Assembly (NCBI GenBank): GCA_024275145.1
Contig: JAJRZR010000075.1
Location: forward strand, 1 to 33,113
Direction of reading: 5' to 3'
DNA length: 33,113 nucleotides
DNA from: Deltaproteobacteria bacterium
Lineage (GTDB): Bacteria > Desulfobacterota > Dissulfuribacteria > Dissulfuribacterales > QOAL01
Part shown: positions 26,763 to 33,113 of the stretch, piece after piece
Layout of the letters: each line of letters begins with the position of its first letter
Numbering within the stretch: position 1 is the stretch's first letter
Program-made: the position numbers and the translations under genes
Notes under the pieces: generated by a model
Databases searched by the model: none
Told to the model about the DNA's origin: nothing
Seen by the model: the letters and a program-made list of their open reading frames with translations, nothing else

Positions 26763-27881
26763 ATGCGGATATTGTTTTTTATGGGGGTCTATCTTCCCCG
26801 GACCGGTGGTGTTCCCAGGAATACACACAATATGGTTATGCGCTTGAGGGATATGGGGGTGGATGTGGAGGTTTTGGCGCCTCATGAGGTTGGTGACAAG
26901 GATTGCAACCTGTCCTATCCAGTCTACCGGTATCCGCGTTGGCCTGTAAAACGATTATTTACCAGGGCATATCTTGCCTGGCTTTGGACAATCCTCAAGA
27001 GAAAAAGGATTGACTTGGTTCATTGTCATGGTGTAGATCCAGCGGCCTACTGTGCATCCTTCTTCAAATCCCTTTGTAAAGTGCCCTATATTGTTACCCC
27101 AAGGCGGACCAACCTGTTAAAGGTCCCTAGGCATATGCTTCACATACGAAGGAACAGGCGTGTGGAAAGGGGACTGTGCCATGCAAACTGTGTAACAGCC
27201 TTGAGCTCAGAGATCGCAAGGATTGTACGTGCTTGCGGTGTCCCGGAGGAACGGATTGTAATGATTCCCCATGGTATTGATCCTCTACCCTTTGAACGGG
27301 TCGAACCTATGAAGAGGTCAAGGCCCTATTTTCTGGCCTTGGGGCGTATGGTGGCCTTTAAGGGATTCGACTGCCTGATTAAGGCATTTGCCATGATCGC
27401 CGGGAAATATCCTGTAATCGATCTGGTAATTATTGGGAGCGGACCCAAGATGGCTTCCTTGAAGAGGCTTGCTGCCAAGATCGGACTGACCCACAGGGTG
27501 TTGTTTACGGGAAGGAAGGAGGGTATAGAAAAAATGGCATGGTATAAGGGTGCCAAGGCCTTTGTTCTTCCTTCAAGGCCTGGTAATGAAGGCTTTCCCA
27601 ACGTACTACTCGAGGCGATGGCCGCAGGCTTGCCGATTATAGCAACAAGGGTAAGCGGTGCGGAGGATGTTGTAATCCCTGGTGTTACGGGGTACCTTGT
27701 CCCACCATCTAACATAGTGGAACTCGCCAGCACTATGGACACATTTCTGGAAAATGAACAGGCAATAGAGAGACAGACGGTTAAGAAATACTTAGAACCC
27801 TACCATATCGACAGGATCATAGGGCGTTACAAAGGCCTTTATGAGAGGCTGTTGCGTCTTAAAGAGACGAATGCAGTTTAG
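26763..27881 (+). CDS. GT4 family glycosyltransferase
   Basis: This 372-residue GT-B enzyme starts MRILFFMGVYLPRTGGVPRNTHNM, a typical GT4 acceptor-domain N-terminus. The donor domain has ALGRMVAFKGFDCLIKAFA, VIIGSGPKMASLKRLA and the catalytic-region motif RPGNEGFPNVLLEAMAAGLPIIAT. GAGGTAAG precedes the ATG. It follows the kinase with a 17-base gap and is probably the next core or O-unit glycosyltransferase of the cluster. Sugar and linkage are unknown. Confidence 0.88.
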   Translation: MRILFFMGVYLPRTGGVPRNTHNMVMRLRDMGVDVEVLAPHEVGDKDCNLSYPVYRYPRWPVKRLFTRAYLAWLWTILKRKRIDLVHCHGVDPAAYCASFFKSLCKVPYIVTPRRTNLLKVPRHMLHIRRNRRVERGLCHANCVTALSSEIARIVRACGVPEERIVMIPHGIDPLPFERVEPMKRSRPYFLALGRMVAFKGFDCLIKAFAMIAGKYPVIDLVIIGSGPKMASLKRLAAKIGLTHRVLFTGRKEGIEKMAWYKGAKAFVLPSRPGNEGFPNVLLEAMAAGLPIIATRVSGAEDVVIPGVTGYLVPPSNIVELASTMDTFLENEQAIERQTVKKYLEPYHIDRIIGRYKGLYERLLRLKETNAV

Positions 27882-27983
27882 TGGAAAGAATGAATTCCGT
27901 TCCAGAGGAAAATCCCAAGGGATAATGTTTTCTTTTGTGCTTTGCTGCCGGTGATGTGAGAGGATAAACGGATCGAAGTACCT

Positions 27984-28994
27984 ATGGAACCTAGACGCAT
28001 CCTGATGCTCACCAAGTTCAAAAGGCCTTGGAACAATGGTTACTTCATGGCCAGGGCCCTTGAGGACATGGGCTACGAGGTCATAAGGCTGGACACCCCT
28101 TCTCAACTGGTGGGTCTGGACGCCGCCTTGGCAAGGAAACCATGGCTTGCCCTTGCGACCAAGGCCGACGGAATGAATGTTGATATGGTTACTGCTATAA
28201 AGCAGAGAGGTGTTCCTTTCGTTGTCTGGTATCCCGATCCTATCCCTCCAGAGCCACATATAGTTTCCATTGCAAGGCACTCTGATTATTTCTTTATAAT
28301 GGCACAGGGCAGGATAGGGGAATATCGAAAACAGGGGGTAAATAATATTGCCTGGTTGTCTCAGGCAGTTACCCCTTCTTTTTATGAGAACATAATTTTG
28401 ACCCCGTGGGATAAGGCCCATTATGGTTCCCAGGTGGCCTTTGTAGGGAATTTGGGTACACTGCCACAATACCGTCCGCGCAGGAAGATGCTGGGAAAGG
28501 TTATTCAGGCCGGCTTCCAGCTAAAGTGGTGGGGTAGAAGGCCTTCAAGAAAGATTAAGGACCTGCCCTTTCTCTTTTCCAGGGTGTGCAGGTCTTACGG
28601 TGGTGAGTTCGTGAAGCTTGATACCTTTTATAAGGTGGCCAGAGCAGCAAAGATATTTCTGTCGCTCGATTCGTATCCGGAGGTACGCCTTTCCATGAGT
28701 GTCAGGATATATACAGCTATATGCTGCGGGGCCTTTTATATGTCCAGGAAGGTGGAAGGGATAGAAGAGGTGTTTGAGCCTGGCAAGGAAATAGAGGTCT
28801 TTGAAACTTATAGAGAGATGATAGACAAGATAGGATATTATCTGGCCCATGAAGAAAAGAGGAAGGCGATTGCCGAGGCAGGAAGGGCAAGGGTGATTGC
28901 CCAGCATACCTATAGACATCGTTTTAGCGAAATGTTTAATATATTAAAGGAAAAAGGTGTGCTTGAAGATACAGATCCGGGTTTTTCTGTATGA
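27984..28994 (+). CDS. CgeB-like glycosyltransferase
   Basis: This 336-residue protein resembles the CgeB / spore-maturation-like glycosyltransferases. The N-terminal part has PFVVWYPDPIPPEPHIV and HSDYFFIMAQGRIGEYRKQGV, typical of the family's acceptor domain. The C-terminal part has YPEVRLSMSVRIYTAICCGAFYM, GIEEVFEPGKEIEVFETYREM and AGRARVIAQHTYRHRF, the conserved donor-site pattern. It lies 102 bases after the GT4 gene and closes the envelope cluster. No strong ribosome site is seen. Confidence 0.83.
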   Translation: MEPRRILMLTKFKRPWNNGYFMARALEDMGYEVIRLDTPSQLVGLDAALARKPWLALATKADGMNVDMVTAIKQRGVPFVVWYPDPIPPEPHIVSIARHSDYFFIMAQGRIGEYRKQGVNNIAWLSQAVTPSFYENIILTPWDKAHYGSQVAFVGNLGTLPQYRPRRKMLGKVIQAGFQLKWWGRRPSRKIKDLPFLFSRVCRSYGGEFVKLDTFYKVARAAKIFLSLDSYPEVRLSMSVRIYTAICCGAFYMSRKVEGIEEVFEPGKEIEVFETYREMIDKIGYYLAHEEKRKAIAEAGRARVIAQHTYRHRFSEMFNILKEKGVLEDTDPGFSV

Positions 28995-29362
28995 TGTTTT
29001 ATTTTGTAACCGCGATCTTAATTGGCACCTTCCCCACGACCACCTTGCCAAATGCCGACATTAATCAAGCCAGGCCGGACGTCAGTGAAACCTGGCATGA
29101 ATTCAAAGGCTGGTTCGATGATGTTGCTCTATCATCGCTCTGGATGGATCAGGCTGTTTGAGCTCCAATATAGAAGTCGGGTAAGAGAGATCTCTTGTTC
29201 CCTAATTTTCCACGGATGTGCTAGGGAATTATGCCCTGGCCTTTCGTGGTTAATTTCATGATACGATCTCCCTACAATGTATTACCGGTGTAATAATAAA
29301 TTTTATAATACCAAATCAAAGCACGCTTTAACCCAGGGCTCGGCCGCCTGGATTTATCCCAA
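28995..29362. other. Intergenic stretch without a recognised gene
   Basis: Three hairpins are visible: CGATGAT/ATCATCG around 29117-29138, TTCCCTA/TAGGGAA near 29199-29231, and CCAGG/CCTGG near 29333-29350. None has a T run. The sequence turns AT-rich after 29270. Repeat A copy 2 follows directly. Confidence 0.4.
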
Positions 29363-29606
29363 ATTATGCACTTCAAATGCTGAATAAATAGGATTGCGTT
29401 AAATCTACAAGATGTTACAAGCAAATCGGCATCCTCTTCGGTTCACCCAAAAGGTATATCACTTCTCAACAAAATCATCCAGCATTTGAAGCTGCAAGGG
29501 GCTCGCAACTTTGCCGAATTTGCTGTGTTGTCGGGCAATTGGTACAACAAGTACGTCTGCGTATCCTTCCGCCTTGCATCTTCGATAAACTTGAGAGCTG
29601 CATAAT
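29363..29606 (+). repeat. 244-bp intergenic repeat A, copy 2
   Basis: This copy has the same length as copy 1 and is about 80% identical by eye. The ends are ATTATGCA (29363-29370) and TGCATAAT (29599-29606). The internal 12-base arms CTTCAAATGCTG (29371-29382) and CAGCATTTGAAG (29480-29491) are exact. The second hairpin pairs CTCGCAACTTTGCCGAA (29502-29518) with TTCGATAAACTTGAGAG (29581-29597) at 13 of 17 positions plus a wobble. It ends six bases before the stop of the DUF202 gene. Confidence 0.9.
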
Positions 29607-29612
29607 CCAAGT

Positions 29613-30053
29613 TTATTTCTTAAAGGTCAAAAAAAGGGCATTATGCCAGTTGAATACATAGAGCAGTATAAAGGCGGAGAGTACCAGGAATATCAAGGCA
29701 AAAAGCACATCCATGACCTCGGATGGATGGAATGAGTTGTCCTCAATTTCCTTTTCCACATGCATGAATCTTGCAATTGCCAACAATCCCATGATGCCGC
29801 CGAGACCTATGAAGACTATCCCTAGTAGATTGGATGCCACAAGGGAGGAATCCGGGCCTGACACCCCCTTTGCGAGATCAATCCATAAAAACAGGGAGAA
29901 TTTTTCCACAATGAAGCCAAAGGCCATAATAGATATGGCCGTTCGGATCCATGCCAGGAAGGTTCGTTCATTCGCCAGGTGAGCCCGTCTGTGCTCTACG
30001 TGGCTCTTTTTTTGTTTACTGTTAAGGCGTCTGTGTCTACGAAAAAATAGCAC
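29613..30053 (-). CDS. DUF202 / YidH-family small membrane protein
   Basis: This 146-residue inner-membrane protein carries the DUF202 signature HRRAHLANERTFLAWIRTAISIMAFG at about residues 21-46, then two more hydrophobic helices (about 72-92 and 115-135). The function of the family is unknown. The start is GTG at 30053 with a weak ribosome site; residues 1-18 are very basic and not conserved, and no internal ATG precedes the signature. It is alone on the minus strand, downstream of a spacer with a repeat A fragment. Confidence 0.85.
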   Translation of the reverse strand: MLFFRRHRRLNSKQKKSHVEHRRAHLANERTFLAWIRTAISIMAFGFIVEKFSLFLWIDLAKGVSGPDSSLVASNLLGIVFIGLGGIMGLLAIARFMHVEKEIEDNSFHPSEVMDVLFALIFLVLSAFILLYVFNWHNALFLTFKK

Positions 30054-30221
30054 CTAGATAAAACGTCTCCGCTGTTTTCAGGTCATTTTTGGAAAGGGCA
30101 GCATTCCCTGTTGAAATCCCCCATTGAAATTGCATGCAGCAGGCTTTTTTCGATGAATAAAATCGGTTTCCATGCGCCTGATTTCGTGCAATCTTGCCTG
30201 TAGCAAAAGCCCTTTCTGCCC

Positions 30222-30306
30222 GTATCATGCAACTCGTAGGTTTGCCTGAGATATAAAGCTGCAAGGATACAGATATACCGTTTTTAAAGCATGCAAACCA
30301 GGTTGA
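30222..30306 (-). repeat. Diverged fragment of repeat A, reverse orientation
   Basis: ATCATGCAACTCGTAGG (30224-30240) matches the reverse complement of the right end of copy 1 (ATTATGCAACTCGCAAT), and GATATAAAGCTGCAAGGATAC continues the similarity. GGTTTGC at 30239-30245 pairs with GCAAACC at 30293-30299. It occupies part of the 331-base spacer between the DUF202 and uspA genes; the rest of that spacer holds nothing recognised. Confidence 0.6.
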
Positions 30307-30349
30307 AGGCCCGTTGGCGTAAGAGAAAATTGCTGCCATGATAACAGGG

Positions 30350-30372
30350 ACAAACAAGGGAATGCTCCCCTC
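30350..30372 (-). terminator. Weak terminator candidate downstream of uspA
   Basis: On the minus strand GGGA-GCAT-TCCC is followed by TTGTTTGT. The stem is short and the T tract interrupted, so this is only a candidate. Confidence 0.35.
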
Positions 30373-30384
30373 CCCCAAGGTACC

Positions 30385-30837
30385 TCAGTCTGCCTGGACC
30401 ACCAGGATGGGACAAGGACTTTTTGATCCCAGTAGTTTTGTGGTGATACTGCCCATGGCATAATCCATTACACCGGTCTTTCCATGTGAGCCCACTACTA
30501 TAAGATCAGCATCTTGTGTGGTAGCGGCGTTAAATATCTCTTTTACCGGATTGTCTCCCTCCACTACAATTGCCTCGGCATTCACCCCTTTTGCTTTAGC
30601 CATGTCCTCGATTCTTTTCACTGCCTCTTCGCCTTCTTCCCTGAGACGTTCCAGGATGGTGGATTTCATTGGAATATACATGTCGGCAAGCTCCATACCT
30701 GCAAGGAATTCGAGAGCGTCTGCCACATAGATGCAATAAACATCACACTTCATTTGTGATGCCATGTCTATAGCAAAGGCCCCGGCCTTTTCTGCGGTTT
30801 CAGAGCCATCGGTAGCGATTAGGATTTTTTTGATCAT
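30385..30837 (-). CDS. Universal stress protein UspA family
   Basis: This 150-residue single-domain Usp protein starts MIKKILIATDGSETAEKAG and ends PCPILVVQAD. The ATP-binding motif G-x2-G-x9-G-S is present in VGSHGKTGVMDYAMGS, so it belongs to the nucleotide-binding Usp type. The ATG at 30837 is chosen over the longer frame to 30894 because AGGAGG lies seven bases upstream and the family N-terminus begins here. A perfect FNR-type site lies far upstream at 31366-31379, with repeats in between. Confidence 0.93.
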   Translation of the reverse strand: MIKKILIATDGSETAEKAGAFAIDMASQMKCDVYCIYVADALEFLAGMELADMYIPMKSTILERLREEGEEAVKRIEDMAKAKGVNAEAIVVEGDNPVKEIFNAATTQDADLIVVGSHGKTGVMDYAMGSITTKLLGSKSPCPILVVQAD

Positions 30838-31074
30838 GACGTTTCCTCCTTCTATAACGGTTTGATGTACACGTACTGCAGAGAATGTGATCATTCAATA
30901 GCTACAGTCAATGCCTTTTGGGCCCCTCCCAGTGTTCTGCCTGGTTTTTTCAGGTACTCCCCATATGTTTCTGAAAAGACAATATTTCTGTTTTCCCAAT
31001 GGTAGGAGTTCTAGTTTGGAGATGGGTATCGACTTGTATGTGAGATGTTTATACCAAGCCAATGAAGTCGGGGC

Positions 31075-31168
31075 AAGGTGCCCCCCAAGCTTCATGCAGC
31101 CCGCATCTTTTACGCTGCACCCTAGGGCATGAAAATACAGCCCTGATGGATGTGTATTTTCTCGGTAA
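31075..31168 (+). repeat. Short repeat B, copy 2
   Basis: This is the partner of 10964-11060. Local folds are GGGGCA/TGCCCC (31072-31086) and GCAGC/GCTGC. The shared block is CTGCACCCTAGGGCATGAAA. Here it lies directly before the left half of a repeat A copy, whereas copy 1 of B lies directly after a repeat A copy. Confidence 0.6.
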
Positions 31169-31181
31169 ATTTTTATCCTGG

Positions 31182-31250
31182 ATTATGTATTTCAACTGTT
31201 GAACAAATAGAATTATCCTGAGACTACAAAAGGTTACAAATAAGCCAGCA
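31182..31250 (+). repeat. Repeat A, left half (copy 3)
   Basis: ATTATGTATTTCAACTG, AACAAATAGAATT and CTACAAAAGGTTACAA follow the order and spacing of the left ends of copies 1 and 2. Similarity fades after about 70 bases. The right half of a copy lies at 31755-31840, so the two halves flank the thioredoxin-like gene. Confidence 0.7.
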
Positions 31251-31365
31251 AATTGGGTTAATACCTGCTATACCATTTACAGGGGGGATATCCTGGTGCG
31301 AACCTCCAAGGCCCGGTGATGCCAGGTAAAAAACTACAATCCAGGGAATTCATGGGCCTGTTGCC

Positions 31366-31379
31366 TTGATGTGCATCAA
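31366..31379. promoter_or_regulatory. FNR-type binding site
   Basis: TTGAT-GTGC-ATCAA matches the FNR/Anr consensus TTGAT-N4-ATCAA perfectly, and the palindrome extends by one C/G pair. It lies six bases beyond the TAA of the extended thioredoxin-like frame and about 530 bases upstream of uspA, so its target is unclear. Confidence 0.55.
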
Positions 31380-31384
31380 GAGGG

Positions 31385-31717
31385 TTAACCCGATGCCTTT
31401 AAAATGGCATCACGCAGGGTTCGTTTCGGTATGGCCTTGGAGAAGCGGCCCGCTTCGTTTGGATAGACCCGTCACCCTAATCCAAAGGCCTTTCTTGCTT
31501 CGGCATCCGGTTCGATATCGATTCCGTTGATCCTGATGGAGGGTGATCCCAGGAAGTTGATCCTTGCCGCCACTTCGTGGGTTGAGACGGTGATTTCACG
31601 TATCCTGGCTTTGATACCGAGATGGTCGGTTAGTTCATGCACCATGGCGATGGTACTGTCACGGGAGCTGCACCCAGGTGTAAAAAGGCATTCAATCAAT
31701 ATGGGGTTTTTTTTCAC
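31385..31717 (-). CDS. Small thioredoxin-like protein, candidate selenoprotein (in-frame TGA at codon 82)
   Basis: A plain reading gives 81 residues (31472-31717) ending FGLG at a TGA. Reading through TGA gives 110 residues with the tail RVYPNEAGRFSKAIPKRTLRDAILKASG before TAA. From memory of the family (small thioredoxin-fold proteins, some annotated as (seleno)proteins), the usual sequence here is FGLxCRxY, so TGA sits at the Cys position. The N-terminal half has LFTPGCSSRDST with a Cys pair (Cys10, Cys16), then FLGSPSIRINGIDIEP, the conserved GSPxxRxNG core. The start is GTG at 31717 with AAAGGAG five bases before it; the open frame upstream to 31837 is repeat sequence. The alternative is a nonsense mutation. 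Its partner or substrate is unknown. Confidence 0.62.
31442..31474 (-). promoter_or_regulatory. SECIS-like hairpin after in-frame TGA
   Basis: The UGA is at 31474-31472. After 15 bases the RNA forms GAAGCG-GGC-CGCUUC (31456-31442), a perfect six-pair stem with loop GGC starting 21 bases after UGA. Bacterial SECIS elements typically have the loop 16-37 bases after UGA with a G among the first two loop bases; both hold. Confidence 0.5.
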
Positions 31718-31754
31718 GAGGGCTCCTTTCGGGCAGGTAGAGGGATTGTGTTTT

Positions 31755-31840
31755 TCCCAGGGGCTTGCGACCTTGTCAAACTTGCCCTGTACAAGGTACG
31801 GTTTCGCCTCGTGCCTTGGCAAGTTCGCAAGCTCCATAAT
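31755..31840 (+). repeat. Repeat A, right half (copy 3)
   Basis: The hairpin arms are GCTTGCGACCTTGTCAA (31763-31779) and the right arm ending TTCGCAAGC (31824-31832), followed by the end CCATAATCCGGG. Two pairs in the outer stem differ from copy 1 in a compensatory way (C-G to T-A, A-T to G-C). It lies between the methyltransferase and the thioredoxin-like gene. Confidence 0.75.
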
Positions 31841-31852
31841 CCGGGCAAAGGT

Positions 31853-32680
31853 TCAGAAAGATTTTTCGGGAATATCCTGTTTCTGTTTGTCCAGGGCCAG
31901 AGACTCCACTAATGTGATGCCAGGCATTGGTTTTTCCCTTGCCGCCTCCATGAGTCTCTGATCTAGTGGGTTTAGTATCGCAGCGGTAAGGCCGATTGTC
32001 TTCAGTAACTTCAATACCGAGCAATGGAGCTGGGACCTTTTGCCCCTGGGAAGGCCGAGAGAAATATTACTGAGTCCAACTATCGTGTGAATTCTACTGG
32101 TTCTGAGTCTGGCTATCAAGGGTATCGCTTCGACAATAGGACCAAGGTCCATGGCGGTACAGGTAACGTCATGGGCTATAGGGTCTATTCTTGGCCTCAG
32201 TATCGGGTCAAGATAAAGCCTATCGATTGGGAAATCCCGCTTTTCAGCCTCTTCGATCACCTCTTCTGCCACGAGACATATTTCATCGGTCGTAGTAGGC
32301 AGGCAACCAGGTTTTACAAGGAGCACCACAAGGTTGGCCTCGAAGCAATTTGCTGCTGACATGGCCCTGGGCAGGGAGTCCGGGTCTGCTGTGACGGCAT
32401 TTATGGTCGGGCGCCCTCGATGAAGTTTGAGGCCCTCTGCCAGTCCTATGACATCCGCTGTAAAGAAGAGCTGCGTATCCACGGCTTCTTGTATTGCCTC
32501 AATTACCTTTGGCAGATATCTTCCGTACCTGCGTCCCGGTCCTAGATTGACATCCAGTGCCTCTGCTCCGGCCGTTGTTTGGACCTTTGCAAGTTCCTTT
32601 ATGGGATTGAGATTGCCTTGTTCCAATGCCTTGTAAACCATGGGATTCAAGACGTTGATCTTCTCGCCTACAACCAGCAT
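31853..32680 (-). CDS. Methyltetrahydrofolate:corrinoid methyltransferase-like (pterin-binding) protein
   Basis: This 275-residue TIM-barrel protein of the pterin-binding (DHPS / AcsE / MtgA) family starts MLVVGEKINVLNPMVYKAL. It has DVNLGPGRRYGRYLPKVIEAIQ, FTADVIGLAEGLKLHRGRPTINAV, LYLDPILRPRIDP and TIVGLSNISLGLP, the conserved Asp and Asn positions that hold methyl-THF. Such proteins move a methyl group between THF and a corrinoid protein. AGGAGG lies five bases before the ATG. A cobalamin riboswitch lies upstream on the same strand, which fits corrinoid use. No corrinoid protein gene is visible in the window. It is not a folP-type DHPS by sequence feel, but that cannot be excluded here. 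Confidence 0.85.
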   Translation of the reverse strand: MLVVGEKINVLNPMVYKALEQGNLNPIKELAKVQTTAGAEALDVNLGPGRRYGRYLPKVIEAIQEAVDTQLFFTADVIGLAEGLKLHRGRPTINAVTADPDSLPRAMSAANCFEANLVVLLVKPGCLPTTTDEICLVAEEVIEEAEKRDFPIDRLYLDPILRPRIDPIAHDVTCTAMDLGPIVEAIPLIARLRTSRIHTIVGLSNISLGLPRGKRSQLHCSVLKLLKTIGLTAAILNPLDQRLMEAAREKPMPGITLVESLALDKQKQDIPEKSF

Positions 32681-32924
32681 GTTCTCCTCCTATTCTATTC
32701 AACCCAAGTTAGACGTTATAAATTAGAGCCTAGGATAGCCCTGGATAACCAAGTTGCATAAATAAGTCCAGATATACGGGTAACCAGTGGAGACTAAAAG
32801 GAGAAATCGCGGAGGAAGCGCTGGAATCCGATAAAGATTTGGCCCTTGTCCAAAGAGCCTGACCTAAGGGATTGAAGACGATCCGGATCGGCCTTTAGCC
32901 TCGAAGCCACCCGTTTTTTACCCT
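32681..32924 (-). other. Leader between cobalamin riboswitch and methyltransferase
   Basis: This 244-base leader contains no convincing gene. Visible structures are GATCCGGATC near 32880 and CTGGA/TCCAG around 32751-32771 (plus strand). No T-run terminator was found, so control may be translational, at a distance, or by a terminator I could not see. Confidence 0.4.
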
Positions 32925-33113
32925 CGGGCCGGTCTCCCGGCTTGCGGATCAACCTACTTGCCGCACCTTCCCGTGAATACCCGTAAATAATCAAAGGGGG
33001 GCTTTCACAGTGGTTTAATAAGGTCTTTGAAAAAACGATTCCTTGTGCGGTTTTCGTACTCGCTTACGGTTGCGGGCCAGCGCCGGACTTTCACCGGACT
33101 TCCCGATTATCCC
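32925..33113 (-). ncRNA. Cobalamin (B12) riboswitch, 5' edge cut by window end
   Basis: On the minus strand the core is clear: GGGAAGTCCGGTGAAAG then TCCGGCGCTGG, followed by CCCGCAACCGTAAGCG (33077-33061 region), then a variable arm, CACGGGAAGG, and the B12 box AGCCGGGAGACCGGCC at about 32927-32942. All match the conserved order of cobalamin aptamers. Only the first P1 strand is outside. The nearest downstream gene on this strand is the methyltransferase-like gene at 31853-32680. Confidence 0.95.

Noticed and set aside
29022-29261. 79-codon plus-strand frame after the CgeB-like gene
   Set aside because: It has no ribosome site, no family-like sequence, and hairpins run through it.
30838-30894. 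N-terminal extension of the Usp protein
   Set aside because: AGGAGG directly precedes the ATG at 30837 and the Usp fold starts there.
31718-31837. Upstream extension of the thioredoxin-like gene (40 more residues)
   Set aside because: This part is the right half of repeat A read backwards. A GTG with a good ribosome site lies at 31717 and the family N-terminus begins there.
32794-32994. 66-codon minus-strand frame
   Set aside because: It overlaps the conserved 3' half of the cobalamin riboswitch and has no ribosome site or family match.
1-33113. CRISPR array, tRNA, rRNA or prophage
   Set aside because: No regular short repeats with spacers, no cloverleaf-like sequences, no rRNA segments and no phage or integrase genes were recognised by eye.

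Overview
The window is ordinary chromosome from a Gram-negative, probably anaerobic bacterium. Lipopolysaccharide-type genes (msbA, a WaaP-like kinase, several glycosyltransferases), a CIRCE-controlled hrcA-grpE-dnaK operon, a complete branched-chain amino-acid (Liv) ABC transporter with a PaaK-type ligase, a stand-alone TrpB2, a cobalamin riboswitch and a candidate selenoprotein together suggest Desulfobacterota (former Deltaproteobacteria). This placement is an inference from gene content; no 16S gene or other taxonomic marker is present.

Layout. 1-616: 3' two thirds of nadA. 749-2695 (minus): paaK, with an apparently frameshifted 3' end, and livF, divergent from livK-livH-livM-livG (3004-7131, plus). 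7281-8225: an ftsB/divIC-like gene and two small unrecognised genes in one tight unit. 8362-12075 (minus): aat, trpB2 and an outer-membrane beta-barrel protein. 12278-16248: promoter, CIRCE operator, hrcA, grpE, dnaK and a strong terminator. 16466-17203: an L,D-transpeptidase. 17473-28994: an envelope cluster with an LtaS-type sulfatase-fold transferase, msbA, two GT-C (ArnT-like) enzymes, a GT4 enzyme, a WaaP-like kinase, a second GT4 enzyme and a CgeB-like glycosyltransferase. Many of these genes overlap or nearly abut, which fits an operon for building and exporting the lipid A-core. 29613-32680 (minus): a DUF202 membrane protein, a UspA protein, a small thioredoxin-like protein and a methyltetrahydrofolate methyltransferase-like protein with a cobalamin riboswitch upstream.

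Two things stand out. First, the thioredoxin-like gene at 31385-31717 has an in-frame TGA where I expect a Cys (FGLx-C-RxY). The frame continues for 28 family-like codons, and a SECIS-like hairpin sits at the right distance, so it may be a selenoprotein. Second, an undescribed (to me) intergenic repeat occurs as two 244-bp copies (10711-10954 and 29363-29606), two half copies flanking the candidate selenoprotein gene, and several more diverged fragments. It has inverted-repeat ends and two internal hairpins, and one stem shows compensatory changes between copies. A second short repeat (B) lies next to two of these copies.

No tRNA, rRNA, CRISPR array, prophage or recognisable transposase gene was seen.
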